A stretch of DNA of 19,645 nt from Halobacteriales archaeon QH_8_67_36 (lineage in GTDB: Archaea > Halobacteriota > Halobacteria > Halobacteriales > Haloarculaceae): assembly GCA_003021755.1 (NCBI GenBank), contig PXQZ01000099.1:1-19645 (forward strand). The letters are read 5' to 3'. Shown piece after piece: positions 1 through 7,217 of the stretch. The notes beneath the pieces were generated by a model. The model was not told the origin of the DNA. It searched no databases and saw only the letters and a list, made by a program, of their open reading frames with translations. Numbering within the stretch: position 1 is the stretch's first letter; every line of letters starts with the position of its first letter. The translations under genes were made by a program, and so were the position numbers.

Positions 1-107
1 ACCGTGACGTGGCCGCCGGGCTTCAGTACCTCGTGAACCGTCTCGATGTCCGGCGAACAGGCCGGACAGGGGAGCCCGATACGCTCCCCGGGTGTCGCGT
101 CGCTCAT
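1..107 (-). CDS. HVO_0476-family zinc-ribbon protein, N-terminal part
   Basis: The first 35 codons of a minus-strand gene run off the left edge. The start is the ATG at 107-105 and the protein opens MSDATPGERIGLPCPAC. The CPAC motif at residues 14-17 is the first half of a zinc ribbon; the second Cys pair would lie outside the window. The opening sequence and the following 'SPDIETVHEVLKPGG' resemble the haloarchaeal HVO_0476 family of small zinc-finger proteins, whose biochemical role I do not know. A TATA-like box lies about 27 bp upstream on the minus strand (around 132-140), so the transcript is probably leaderless. The gene is divergent from the DUF1648 gene at 221. The family call rests on the N-terminus only. 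Confidence 0.65.
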   Translation of the reverse strand, partial: MSDATPGERIGLPCPACSPDIETVHEVLKPGGHVT

Positions 108-191
108 ACGGACACCTTCACCGTGGGGGCGTAAATGATCGTCGCACCGGTGCTGCGCGTGGTCTGCCCTCCCATGCCGCCGGGTGAAGAC

Positions 192-199
192 ATTTAATC
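192..199 (+). promoter_or_regulatory. TATA box of the DUF1648 gene
   Basis: ATTTAATC is centred about 25 bp before the ATG at 221, the expected spacing for a leaderless haloarchaeal transcript. It supports 221 rather than any upstream start. Confidence 0.5.
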
Positions 200-220
200 G
201 CTCGATGTGAATCCCCGCCG

Positions 221-640
221 ATGTCGCGCTCCTGGTCTCGGACCGATTCGCTGGCCGCCGGCCTCGTCGCCCTCGCGGCCCTCGCCGGCGTCGCCCTCTG
301 GCCCCAGTTGCCGGCCGAGGTCGCCATCCACTTCTCGGCGGCGGGGACGCCGGACAGCTACGTCCCGAGAGCCGTCGGCGTCGCGCTGCTCCCGGCGCTT
401 ATGCTCGTGACGCTGTTCGTGCTGAAGCTCGCGCTGGCTGCGGACCCGCCCGAACACCCCCGGACTGGCCCGGTCGTCGTCCTCTCGACGACGGCGTTTC
501 TGGGCGTTCTCCACGTCCTCGTGCTCGCGTGGAACGCCGGCTACGAGGTACCACTCGACGGTCTGCTGGTCGGCGCGCTCCTCTTCGGGGCGTTGCTGGT
601 CGGATACACGCTCCGGCGCGAAGGGGTTTCGTTCACCTGA
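221..640 (+). CDS. DUF1648-domain integral membrane protein
   Basis: The product is 139 residues with about four hydrophobic membrane segments (roughly residues 10-28, 52-72, 83-103 and 112-130). Between segments 1 and 2 sits the DUF1648 signature, LPAEVAIHFSAAGTPDSY (about residues 27-44), in which the H-F...G-x-P-D pattern is visible. In bacteria this domain occurs in SdpI-type immunity or signalling membrane proteins; in haloarchaea most copies have no assigned role. The TATA box at 192-199 places the start at 221. The gene stands alone, with a divergent neighbour on the left and a convergent one on the right. The domain assignment is firm; I infer no specific function. Confidence 0.75.
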   Translation: MSRSWSRTDSLAAGLVALAALAGVALWPQLPAEVAIHFSAAGTPDSYVPRAVGVALLPALMLVTLFVLKLALAADPPEHPRTGPVVVLSTTAFLGVLHVLVLAWNAGYEVPLDGLLVGALLFGALLVGYTLRREGVSFT

Positions 641-742
641 GTCCGCTCATCTGCCACGAGGAGGTCCCACTTCCTCGCGGCTCACTGCTCGCGGGTCGCT
701 TCGCTCCCCGTTCGAGGGACCCACACCGTTTGACCCTCGCTT

Positions 743-1699
743 TCACCGCTCGTCTTTCGGGAGGGCTACGACCTCCCCGTCCGCATACACCGTCGGTGCC
801 GTCAGAACCCCGTCGAGGTGGATGGGCGCGTGGGTGTCGCCGCCGATGGCGTGGTCGTCGCCGACGGCGATGTGGACGGTGCTGCCGGCCTTCTCGTCCA
901 GCAGCACGGAACCGACGAGGTCGGTGACGGCGACGTTAGTGCCGATGCCGAGTTCGGCGAGGTTGTAGGCGTCCCGGCCCACCTCCTCGGCCGCGGCCTC
1001 GACCTGTTCGTGGATGTCGGGGTCATCGATGTCGGTGACGGAGCCGTCCTCGACCTCGAAGGAGAGCAGCGTGCCGTCGAGTTTCCCGTGGGGGCGCATC
1101 GTCCCGTCGACGACGAAGGTGCCGTCGGCGGTCTCCGGCGCGATGAACACCTCGCCGGCGGGGAGGTTCGACATTTCGCCGGACCCGTGGACGATACCCG
1201 TGTCCAGATACCACTCCCGGCCGCCCAGCTCGAACGTGATGTCGGTGCCCTGGGGCGTGGTGACGCGAACCTCCTCGGCGTCGCCGACCTGTGCGAGGAC
1301 GTCCTCGCAGTGTTGCTCGATGGCCTCGTAGTCGGCGTCCAGTCCCATCAGGAACACGCCCTCGGTGATACCCGGAAGCGTGGCGACGCGGGCGCCGGCG
1401 GCGTTGGCCTCGCTGCGGGCCTCGGTGTGGGTCAGGCTCTTGATCGTCGGCGCCAGCACCACGTCGGCGGTTCGCATCGCGCCGGCGACGGGTCCGGGCG
1501 GCTCCGCACCGTGTTGCTCGCCCGGCGGGTAGCGGACGAAGACGGTGTCGTCGGTGATCTCGCCGGCCACCCGATACAGCGCCTCGCCGATGGCCTTGCG
1601 CTTGTCGTCCGTGACGACCGCACACGACTCGTCGGGCTGGAGGTCCATGCACTGCTTGATGGCCGTCTCGGCGGGTCGGCGGAGCGAAGAGTCGTCCAT
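743..1699 (-). CDS. M29-family (AmpS/aminopeptidase T-like) metallopeptidase
   Basis: This 318-residue protein would be a cytoplasmic metal-dependent aminopeptidase removing N-terminal residues from peptides. Hallmarks of family M29 are visible in the C-terminal half: PAGEVFIAP (E183), AELGIGTN (E249), the DEK of LVGSVLLDEK (268-270), then H277 and the His/Asp pair of PIHLD (H294, D296). Bacterial M29 enzymes are about 370-410 residues, so this is a short version, as is common in archaea. The start ATG at 1699-1697 has a TATA-like GAGTTAATC about 27 bp upstream on the minus strand (1722-1730). The gene is divergent from gap across a 177-bp spacer. The family call is solid; substrate preference cannot be read from sequence. 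Confidence 0.85.
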   Translation of the reverse strand: MDDSSLRRPAETAIKQCMDLQPDESCAVVTDDKRKAIGEALYRVAGEITDDTVFVRYPPGEQHGAEPPGPVAGAMRTADVVLAPTIKSLTHTEARSEANAAGARVATLPGITEGVFLMGLDADYEAIEQHCEDVLAQVGDAEEVRVTTPQGTDITFELGGREWYLDTGIVHGSGEMSNLPAGEVFIAPETADGTFVVDGTMRPHGKLDGTLLSFEVEDGSVTDIDDPDIHEQVEAAAEEVGRDAYNLAELGIGTNVAVTDLVGSVLLDEKAGSTVHIAVGDDHAIGGDTHAPIHLDGVLTAPTVYADGEVVALPKDER

Positions 1700-1721
1700 G
1701 TCAGTGGGTTGGTCCCTGACG

Positions 1722-1730
1722 GATTAACTC
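1722..1730 (-). promoter_or_regulatory. TATA box of the M29 peptidase gene
   Basis: On the minus strand this reads GAGTTAATC, about 27 bp before the ATG at 1699. It is a typical leaderless haloarchaeal promoter. Confidence 0.45.
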
Positions 1731-1844
1731 TTGGTGGGAGCGACTCACGGAGCACCGTCAACAGCCAAACAGGGTGTGTGAGAAACGGTATCACGCATGA
1801 CAGGTACAACGAACCGAGTAAATTTACATCATCATTAATCACAA

Positions 1845-1853
1845 AAAATATAT
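1845..1853 (+). promoter_or_regulatory. TATA box of the GAPDH gene
   Basis: AAAATATAT is centred 28 bp before the ATG at 1877 and lies in an unusually A/T-rich patch (about 1819-1857). It is one of the strongest TATA elements in the window, consistent with a well-expressed leaderless metabolic gene. Confidence 0.6.
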
Positions 1854-1876
1854 CTTCCCCCCATCAACCCACTTTC

Positions 1877-2947
1877 ATGCTCCATGTGGGCATCAACGGC
1901 TTCGGCACGATCGGCAAGCGGGTCGCCGACGCGGTGCGTGTCCAGCCGGACATGACGGTCGCTGGCGTCGCCAAACGCTCGCCGAACTTCGAGGCAACCA
2001 TCGCCGCAGACCGCGGCTACGACCTCTTTGCCGCCGGCGACGACGGCACCGGGCCGTTCGAGGCGGCGGGGCTCCAGACGTCAGGAACGGTCCGGGACAT
2101 GGTCGTGGCGAGTGACGTCGTCGTCGACACCACGCCGGGCGGCGTCGGCGCGACCAACGCCGACCGCTACGCCGACCACGACACGCCGGCCATCTTCCAG
2201 GGCGGCGAGTCCGCCGACGTGGCCGAGGTCAGCTTCAACGCGCGGGCCAACTACGACACCGCCGTCGGTGCCGACACCGCCCGCGTGGTCTCCTGTAACA
2301 CGACCGGTCTCTCGCGGCTGCTCGCACCGCTCCAGGCGGAGTACGGCGTCGAGAAGGCCCGCGTGACGCTCGTCCGTCGCGGCGGCGACCCCGGCCAGAC
2401 CGGCCGCGGCCCGATCAACGACACGCTGCCCGACCCCGTCGGGATCCCCTCCCACCACGGGCCGGACGTTCAGCGGGTGTTCCCCGACCTCGCCATCGAC
2501 ACGATGGGGCTGAAGGTGCCGACGACGCAGATGCACACCCACTCGGTCAACGTCACGCTCGACTCCGACCCGACCGCCTGCGAGGTCCGGAACCTGCTGG
2601 CCGCCGAGTCCAGACTGTTTCTCATCCCCGAGACGCTCGGCATCGACGGCGTCGGCAAACTCAAGGAGTACACACGGGACGCGGGCCGACCCCGCGGGGA
2701 CGTCTGGGAGAACTGCATCTGGGCCGAGTCCGTGACGGTTGAGGGCCGCGATCTGTATCTCTTCCAGGCCATCCACCAGGAGGCCGACGTGGTCCCCGAG
2801 AACATCGACGCCATCCGGGCGCTCTCCGAGCGGACTGCCAGCGCCGAGCAGAGCATCAGACGGACCGACGAGGCCCTCGGCGTGGGCGAAGGGCTCGTCC
2901 AGCACGAGTCCGAACCGACGCGGGCCGAAGGGACGGCGGACGACTAG
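1877..2947 (+). CDS. gap: Type II glyceraldehyde-3-phosphate dehydrogenase (archaeal)
   Basis: The product is 356 residues, NAD(P)-dependent phosphorylating GAPDH of the archaeal class (EC 1.2.1.59 type), acting in the cytoplasm. The Rossmann nucleotide-binding motif GINGFGTIGKR is at residues 5-15. The catalytic cysteine is C140 in SCNTTGLSR. The conserved HTHSVNV region and the C-terminal segment PENIDAIRAL are present. Haloarchaea often carry two unrelated GAPDHs; the type II enzyme is, from published Haloferax work as I recall it, the gluconeogenic one. The ATG at 1877 is chosen because the Rossmann fold starts at once and a TATA box lies 28 bp upstream; the frame is open far further upstream only as antisense of the peptidase. 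Its TAG overlaps the stop of the convergent DUF309 gene. Confidence 0.95.
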   Translation: MLHVGINGFGTIGKRVADAVRVQPDMTVAGVAKRSPNFEATIAADRGYDLFAAGDDGTGPFEAAGLQTSGTVRDMVVASDVVVDTTPGGVGATNADRYADHDTPAIFQGGESADVAEVSFNARANYDTAVGADTARVVSCNTTGLSRLLAPLQAEYGVEKARVTLVRRGGDPGQTGRGPINDTLPDPVGIPSHHGPDVQRVFPDLAIDTMGLKVPTTQMHTHSVNVTLDSDPTACEVRNLLAAESRLFLIPETLGIDGVGKLKEYTRDAGRPRGDVWENCIWAESVTVEGRDLYLFQAIHQEADVVPENIDAIRALSERTASAEQSIRRTDEALGVGEGLVQHESEPTRAEGTADD

Positions 2948-3555
2948 TCGAACAGCCCGGCCACGTCGTCGTCTTTCCGGCGTTCCCGCTCGACGTGGTT
3001 CGAGAGGTGAGCGTAGACGAAGGGTCGGTTCTCGGCTTCCTGGACGAACGCGAACAGTTGGCCGACGAACCGGCCGTCCCCCTTCTCGTCCAGTTCTTTC
3101 TGCGCGTAGTCGACGGCATCCTCGACGACCGACCCGTCGTAGCCATCGGCCTTGGCGAGCACCTGGGCGGCGACGACCGACGCCTCGAAGTCGAGATCCC
3201 CGTAGCCGAGGTCCTCGCCCTCGTATGTCAGCGCCGGCGGGTCGTCCCAGTCCACCGCTTTCGGGTCCGTGGCCACCTGCGCGAGGAACGGGCGTATGTC
3301 GTCGAGATCCACGCCGTGATGGCCTGCGGGCAGCCCGTCGAGATACTCCCCGGCACTCTCGGCGAGTCCCTCGGCGCCCGACCAGTTCCCGTCGCTCCCG
3401 TGGTGAACCACGGCGGTGAACTGGATGAGCCCGTGGAGGAAGCGCTCGTCGTCGCCGCCGTCGAGGCCAAGCCAGTGGTCCTCCCAGGCGTCGTGAGCGG
3501 CGTGATAGCGGCCGGCGTTATAGACGGCAATGCCGGCCCGGAGGTGGGCGTCCAT
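2944..3555 (-). CDS. DUF309-domain protein
   Basis: The product is 203 soluble, acidic residues. The N-terminus carries the DUF309 signature: GIAVYNAGRYHAAHDAWEDHW, with H21, W24, E25 and W28 as the conserved positions, followed by a helical region with LHGLIQFTAVVHH. The domain is a small helical bundle found in bacteria and archaea with no established biochemical activity. The ATG at 3555 lies 45 bp after the stop of the upstream hydrolase gene, so co-transcription is possible, but a TATA-like CCTTTTCAG about 27 bp upstream could give it its own start. The stop codon overlaps that of gap within a shared CTAG. Confidence 0.75.
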   Translation of the reverse strand: MDAHLRAGIAVYNAGRYHAAHDAWEDHWLGLDGGDDERFLHGLIQFTAVVHHGSDGNWSGAEGLAESAGEYLDGLPAGHHGVDLDDIRPFLAQVATDPKAVDWDDPPALTYEGEDLGYGDLDFEASVVAAQVLAKADGYDGSVVEDAVDYAQKELDEKGDGRFVGQLFAFVQEAENRPFVYAHLSNHVERERRKDDDVAGLFD

Positions 3556-3600
3556 ACCCGTCGGTAACGGGTACTCGCTGAAAAGGCCCTGCTCTCGGCG

Positions 3601-5139
3601 CTACTCCATGTAGCCCAGCTGCTGGAGCCGGTCCGCCACTTCCTCGCTGGTCCCCTCGCCGCGGGCGCCGATGTCGATGGGGGCGCGCTCGCCGACGTCG
3701 GGCGTCTCGCTATGGATTGGCAGCACTTCGCCGACCATGTCGGTGGGGATGTCGACGCCGTGGGCGGCCAGGATGGTCGGCGCCATGTCGGTGATGGAAA
3801 TCCGGTCGATTTCGCCCTCGCTGGCGTAGTCGGGCCCGCTGGCGAGGAAGATGCCGTTGCGGGTGTTCTCGGCGGCCCAGCGGTCCGGCGCGGTCCGTAC
3901 CTCGCCGCCGCCGATACCGTCGTTGACGTGGACGCCGTCGCGCATGTCCACGACGACCTCCGGGCCCTCGTCGACGTACTCGCCGCTGTACACCTCTTCG
4001 CCCCGGTAGACGCCGTCAAACACCTTCCCCTCGCCGTCCTCGACGGCCCGCAGGTCCTCGATGAGCCGGTCCCGGACCGACTCGGGCGTGCCGGGCATCA
4101 GGTAGATCGGGCCCTGGCCGCTGGCGACGGCCTGTGTCTTCGTGCGGTCGATGGCTTCCAGTTTGCGGGCGCGTTTGGCCCCCGCGCTCTGGGGGACCAG
4201 TTGCTGGATGGACTCGGGGACCGTCTTCGCCAACAGGTCGACGGCGCCGGCCTTCTTCGCGACCCCGAGGACGTTCTCGCGGGTCAGGCCGAGCGGCCGG
4301 AAGAAGTCCTCGACGGTCCGCTCGTGGGTCTGGTAGCCGTTCTCGGCGAGCCACTCGTTGATGTAAAACTCCGTCGTCGTCGGACCGCTCCCGTGGTCGG
4401 ACATCAGGACGAGGTTGAGGTCGTCCGTTTCGGCGAGTTCGCCCAGCCACTCGTCGACAAGCTCCCAGGCGCGCTTGGTCGGCTCGTCGTCCCAGAAGAA
4501 GTGCTGGAGGACGTTCAGATAGAACAGCGTCACGTGGACGAACGCCAGGTCCTGTTCCTCCAGGAGGTGCAGCGCCACCTCGAAGCGACTGTCCATGGCG
4601 TCGAGGATGGCGTCGACTTCGGCGCCCCGTTCGTCGTTGCTCGACAGCAGCGGGTCCGGATGGACGCGGTAGTCGAACAGCTCCTCTAGCTCGTCTTCCA
4701 GCCCCTCGGGGGCGGCGTAGCCGCTGTCGATGGAGCGGTACTCCCCCTGGACGGCGTCGGGCCCGCCAGCGACGACGGGGCCGCCGACGTCCCGTGGCGG
4801 GTACATCGTCGGCATGTTGACGACGCCGGGGGGCTGGCCGTCCTCGGCCAGATAGTCCCACAGTTCGGCCGTCTTGAAGTCGCCGCCCTTGGCCACGTCG
4901 ATGCGTTCGTTTGCCAGGTCGATATGCTCGAACCAGAACACGCCCAGCCCGCCAGGGTCCTTCCCGGCGGAGTAACACTTCCAGTTGGGGAAGGTCACGG
5001 GCGGGAGACAGCTCTCCGTCTCGGCCCACGTGTGGTCGGCCCGTAGCTCGGCCAGGTTCGGCAGGTCGCCGGCCGCTATCCACGGGTCCAGCAGCCGCCA
5101 GCTTGCGCCGTCGAGCCCGACGACGAACGTCCGCGTCAT
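3601..5139 (-). CDS. Alkaline phosphatase superfamily phosphodiesterase/nucleotide pyrophosphatase-type hydrolase
   Basis: This 512-residue protein has the metal-dependent alkaline-phosphatase/PDE fold. The first metal ligand is D10 in VVGLDGAS, and the nucleophile region is CLPPVTFPNW with T49 as likely nucleophile. The second metal set appears as MSDHGSGPTTTEF in the middle, and a C-terminal TDMAPTILAAHGV block is typical of the sulfatase/PDE group. It would hydrolyse a phosphate or sulfate mono- or diester; the substrate is unknown. No signal peptide or membrane segment is evident, so it is likely cytoplasmic. It lies divergent from the glycan operon at 5243, across 103 bp, so a role in recycling nucleotide-sugar or polyprenyl-phosphate by-products is possible but only inferred. 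The ATG at 5139 has a TATA-like ACCTATTGG about 27 bp upstream. Confidence 0.85.
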   Translation of the reverse strand: MTRTFVVGLDGASWRLLDPWIAAGDLPNLAELRADHTWAETESCLPPVTFPNWKCYSAGKDPGGLGVFWFEHIDLANERIDVAKGGDFKTAELWDYLAEDGQPPGVVNMPTMYPPRDVGGPVVAGGPDAVQGEYRSIDSGYAAPEGLEDELEELFDYRVHPDPLLSSNDERGAEVDAILDAMDSRFEVALHLLEEQDLAFVHVTLFYLNVLQHFFWDDEPTKRAWELVDEWLGELAETDDLNLVLMSDHGSGPTTTEFYINEWLAENGYQTHERTVEDFFRPLGLTRENVLGVAKKAGAVDLLAKTVPESIQQLVPQSAGAKRARKLEAIDRTKTQAVASGQGPIYLMPGTPESVRDRLIEDLRAVEDGEGKVFDGVYRGEEVYSGEYVDEGPEVVVDMRDGVHVNDGIGGGEVRTAPDRWAAENTRNGIFLASGPDYASEGEIDRISITDMAPTILAAHGVDIPTDMVGEVLPIHSETPDVGERAPIDIGARGEGTSEEVADRLQQLGYME

Positions 5140-5210
5140 ACCTCAAGTCCCCGCGAGCGCGCCAATAGGTCTTTCCGTCTCGTCACGGCGACCGGCGGTA
5201 TGACACAATG

Positions 5211-5218
5211 CATATATA
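5211..5218 (+). promoter_or_regulatory. TATA box of the glycan operon
   Basis: CATATATA is centred 28 bp before the GTG at 5243. This spacing fixes the GTG as the start of the glycosyltransferase and makes the operon mRNA leaderless. Confidence 0.6.
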
Positions 5219-5242
5219 CGGCTGCCGAATACCGGGCAAACA

Positions 5243-5920
5243 GTGCGTACCGTCGCCGTCGTTCCCGCGTACAACGAAGCCGAGACCATCGGGCCGGTCA
5301 TCGACGAGACCGGTGCGTACGTCGACCGGATCGTCGTCGTCGACGACGGATCGTCCGACGGCACCGCCGCCATCGCTCGCGACCACGGCGCCGCCGTCGT
5401 CGAGCACGTCTTCAACACGGGCGTCGGCGGCGCAGTGAGAACCGGCTACCAGTACGCTATCAAACACGACTACGACTGGGTCGTCCAGGTCGACGCGGAC
5501 GGCCAGCACGATCCGGCGAAGATTCCGGAACTCATGGACGTGGCGACCGATGGCCACGACATGGTCATCGCCAGCCGCTACCTGAACGAGAGCTACCAGG
5601 ACTACTCGGCGACCCGCAACGTCGGCATCCAGTTTTTCACCCGGCTGGTCAACGCGCTCGGCGACATCGAGATCACGGACGTGACCAGCGGCTTCCGGGT
5701 CTATCGAGTGTCGATGCTCGCCGAGATACTCCACCGCGGTGACAAACACTGGGCCATCGAACAGACGCTGGAGGCCGCCAAGGGCGGCTACCGCATCGCC
5801 GAGGTGTCCACGGAGATGCCCACCCGCGAGGCGGGAGAGTCCCAGTTCACGTTCGACACCTTCGCGCTGTACCCGGTTCGGATGACCGACACCATCCTCC
5901 GCGTCCTGCTCTTTCGCTAA
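5243..5920 (+). CDS. Family 2 glycosyltransferase (dolichyl-phosphate sugar synthase-like)
   Basis: The product is 225 residues, a GT-A fold enzyme transferring a sugar from a nucleotide donor, probably to a lipid-phosphate carrier at the inner membrane face. VVPAYNEAETIG (residues 6-17) and VVVDDGSSDGT (31-41) form the nucleotide-binding part; the D-x-D metal motif is D84-A-D86 in VQVDADGQHDP. The ITDVTSGFRVYR block matches DPM1/AglJ-like enzymes. There are no membrane segments, so it acts as a peripheral protein. The start is GTG, supported by the TATA box 28 bp upstream and by the immediate beta strand TVAVVPAYNE. It is first in a four-gene operon: only two bases separate its stop from the DUF2304 start, a GT2-DUF2304 pairing common in archaeal and bacterial glycan loci. 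Confidence 0.9.
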   Translation: MRTVAVVPAYNEAETIGPVIDETGAYVDRIVVVDDGSSDGTAAIARDHGAAVVEHVFNTGVGGAVRTGYQYAIKHDYDWVVQVDADGQHDPAKIPELMDVATDGHDMVIASRYLNESYQDYSATRNVGIQFFTRLVNALGDIEITDVTSGFRVYRVSMLAEILHRGDKHWAIEQTLEAAKGGYRIAEVSTEMPTREAGESQFTFDTFALYPVRMTDTILRVLLFR

Positions 5921-5922
5921 CT

Positions 5923-6279
5923 ATGGTCGAGTACACCCTCGTCAACCTCATCTCGCTGGTCGTCGGCATCGCCTTCCTCGTCAACGGCTACATGCTGGTC
6001 AAACAGGGCCGCGAGGCCATCGCCCTGTTCGTCGTTTCGCTGGCCATCGGCGGGGGGCTCATCTTCGTCGCCGTCTTCCCCAACGTCTTCCAGGTGGTCG
6101 CGACCGTCCTGGGGCTGGAACTGAAGGCCCGTGCTATCCTCGTCATCTCGAATCTCACCCTCTTCATCGTCGCCACTTACCTGTTCAACCGCATCGGGAA
6201 ACTGTACGACCGCCTCTCGCGGCTCAACGAGGAGGTCAGCCTGCTGCGTAGCGAGGTCGAGGAACTCCGCGATGAGTGA
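5923..6279 (+). CDS. DUF2304-domain membrane protein
   Basis: The product is 118 residues. Three hydrophobic helices (about residues 5-23, 32-53 and 68-88) are followed by a C-terminal amphipathic stretch, LYDRLSRLNEEVSLLRSEVEELRDE, written here in parts: a short coiled coil with leucines at heptad spacing (about 94-118). This is the DUF2304 architecture, regularly found directly after a GT2 gene. A scaffold or membrane anchor for the soluble transferase is a reasonable inference, not a demonstrated function. It starts two bases after the GT2 stop, and its last codons overlap the deacetylase start by eight bases, which implies translational coupling. Confidence 0.85.
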   Translation: MVEYTLVNLISLVVGIAFLVNGYMLVKQGREAIALFVVSLAIGGGLIFVAVFPNVFQVVATVLGLELKARAILVISNLTLFIVATYLFNRIGKLYDRLSRLNEEVSLLRSEVEELRDE

Positions 6280-7216
6280 CACTGCCGGCCGTACCGTCGG
6301 GAGTGTCTTCGACGCCGTCGAAGACCGCACCGACACGTCCGGGGGGCGGTGTGGTCCGGCGGTCCTCTCTATCGACGTCGAACTGTTCGACCAGACGCCC
6401 GCCTACCGCTCGGCCGCCGGCACCACGGACCAGCAGGGTATCGGGCTCGACGGGCTGGCGTGGTTCCGTGAGACCCTTCGCGACCGCGGCGCGAACACGA
6501 CCTGTTTCGTCGTCTCATCGCTCGCCGACCCCTACCCCGACGCCATCGGGTCGCTGGCCGACGCGGGCTTCGAAATCGCCTCCCACACCCGTTCGCACGA
6601 ACTCCTCTCGGAGCTTTCCGCCGACCGGCGCCGCGGGGAACTGCGTGACTCGCGCGAACGGCTCGAATCGCTCACCGGCCAGTCCGTCACCGGCTTCCGG
6701 GCACCGGCGTTCGACATCACTGACGACCACTTCGCCCTGCTCGCCGAGACGGGCTATGGCTACGACTCCAGTGTCATCGCCAGCCGCGCCATCCCGGGCT
6801 GGTACGGCGGCGAGTACGACCTCGAAACGCCCGCGCGGGCGACGGCCATCGACCCCGATGCACCCGCCGATGTCGCCGAACTACCCGCGAGCGTGATGCC
6901 CGGTCTCCGACTCCCGCTAACGGGGACGTGGCTGCGCTTCTTCGGGCCCCGGTACACCGCCCTCGGGATGCGCCTGCTCGCCCGACGAGGTATCGCTCCC
7001 GTCCTCTACGTCCATCCGTGGGAACTCGTGGGGCTCCCGAACGTCGAGGGCGTCCCCTCGCGCGTCTACTACCACACCGGCGAGTGGATGCGCGAGGCCG
7101 TCGAGTACATCCTCGACCAGCCCTTCGACTTCGTCACCGCCCGGTCGGTCATCGAGGCGTCGCTCCCCGACTGGGCCCCAGCGACCGCCGCTGTGGACGG
7201 CCATCGGGAGACGTGA
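6272..7216 (+). CDS. Polysaccharide deacetylase (NodB homology, CE4-like)
   Basis: The product is 314 residues. The NodB-fold motifs are in order: SIDVE (D35, E37) in place of the classical TFDDG, SHTRSH (H105 and H109, metal ligands), and GFRAPAF (R143). A C-terminal YVHPWEL block follows. The DVE form of motif 1 together with the HPWE block resembles the deacetylases of bacterial exopolysaccharide/exosortase loci (DUF3473-type C-terminus) more than chitin deacetylases. It would remove N- or O-acetyl groups from a sugar. No signal peptide is seen, so it may act on a lipid-linked precursor inside the cell. The start is the ATG at 6272, which overlaps the DUF2304 stop; a longer open frame to 6131 only mirrors that gene. 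The next gene begins one base after its stop. Confidence 0.88.
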   Translation: MSDTAGRTVGSVFDAVEDRTDTSGGRCGPAVLSIDVELFDQTPAYRSAAGTTDQQGIGLDGLAWFRETLRDRGANTTCFVVSSLADPYPDAIGSLADAGFEIASHTRSHELLSELSADRRRGELRDSRERLESLTGQSVTGFRAPAFDITDDHFALLAETGYGYDSSVIASRAIPGWYGGEYDLETPARATAIDPDAPADVAELPASVMPGLRLPLTGTWLRFFGPRYTALGMRLLARRGIAPVLYVHPWELVGLPNVEGVPSRVYYHTGEWMREAVEYILDQPFDFVTARSVIEASLPDWAPATAAVDGHRET

Positions 7217-7217
7217 C

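Noticed and set aside
641..742. GAGCGAAGCGA-like palindromic sequence (GGTCGCTTCGCTCCCCG) as a mobile element
   Set aside because: Short GC-rich sequence of a kind common in haloarchaeal spacers; no terminal repeats or transposase.
818..1876. Long plus-strand open frame upstream of and in frame with gap
   Set aside because: It is the antisense of the M29 peptidase; conserved GAPDH sequence begins at 1877, right after a TATA box at the proper distance.
3712..4689. 325-codon plus-strand frame
   Set aside because: Antisense of the alkaline-phosphatase-superfamily gene, whose catalytic motifs are clear.
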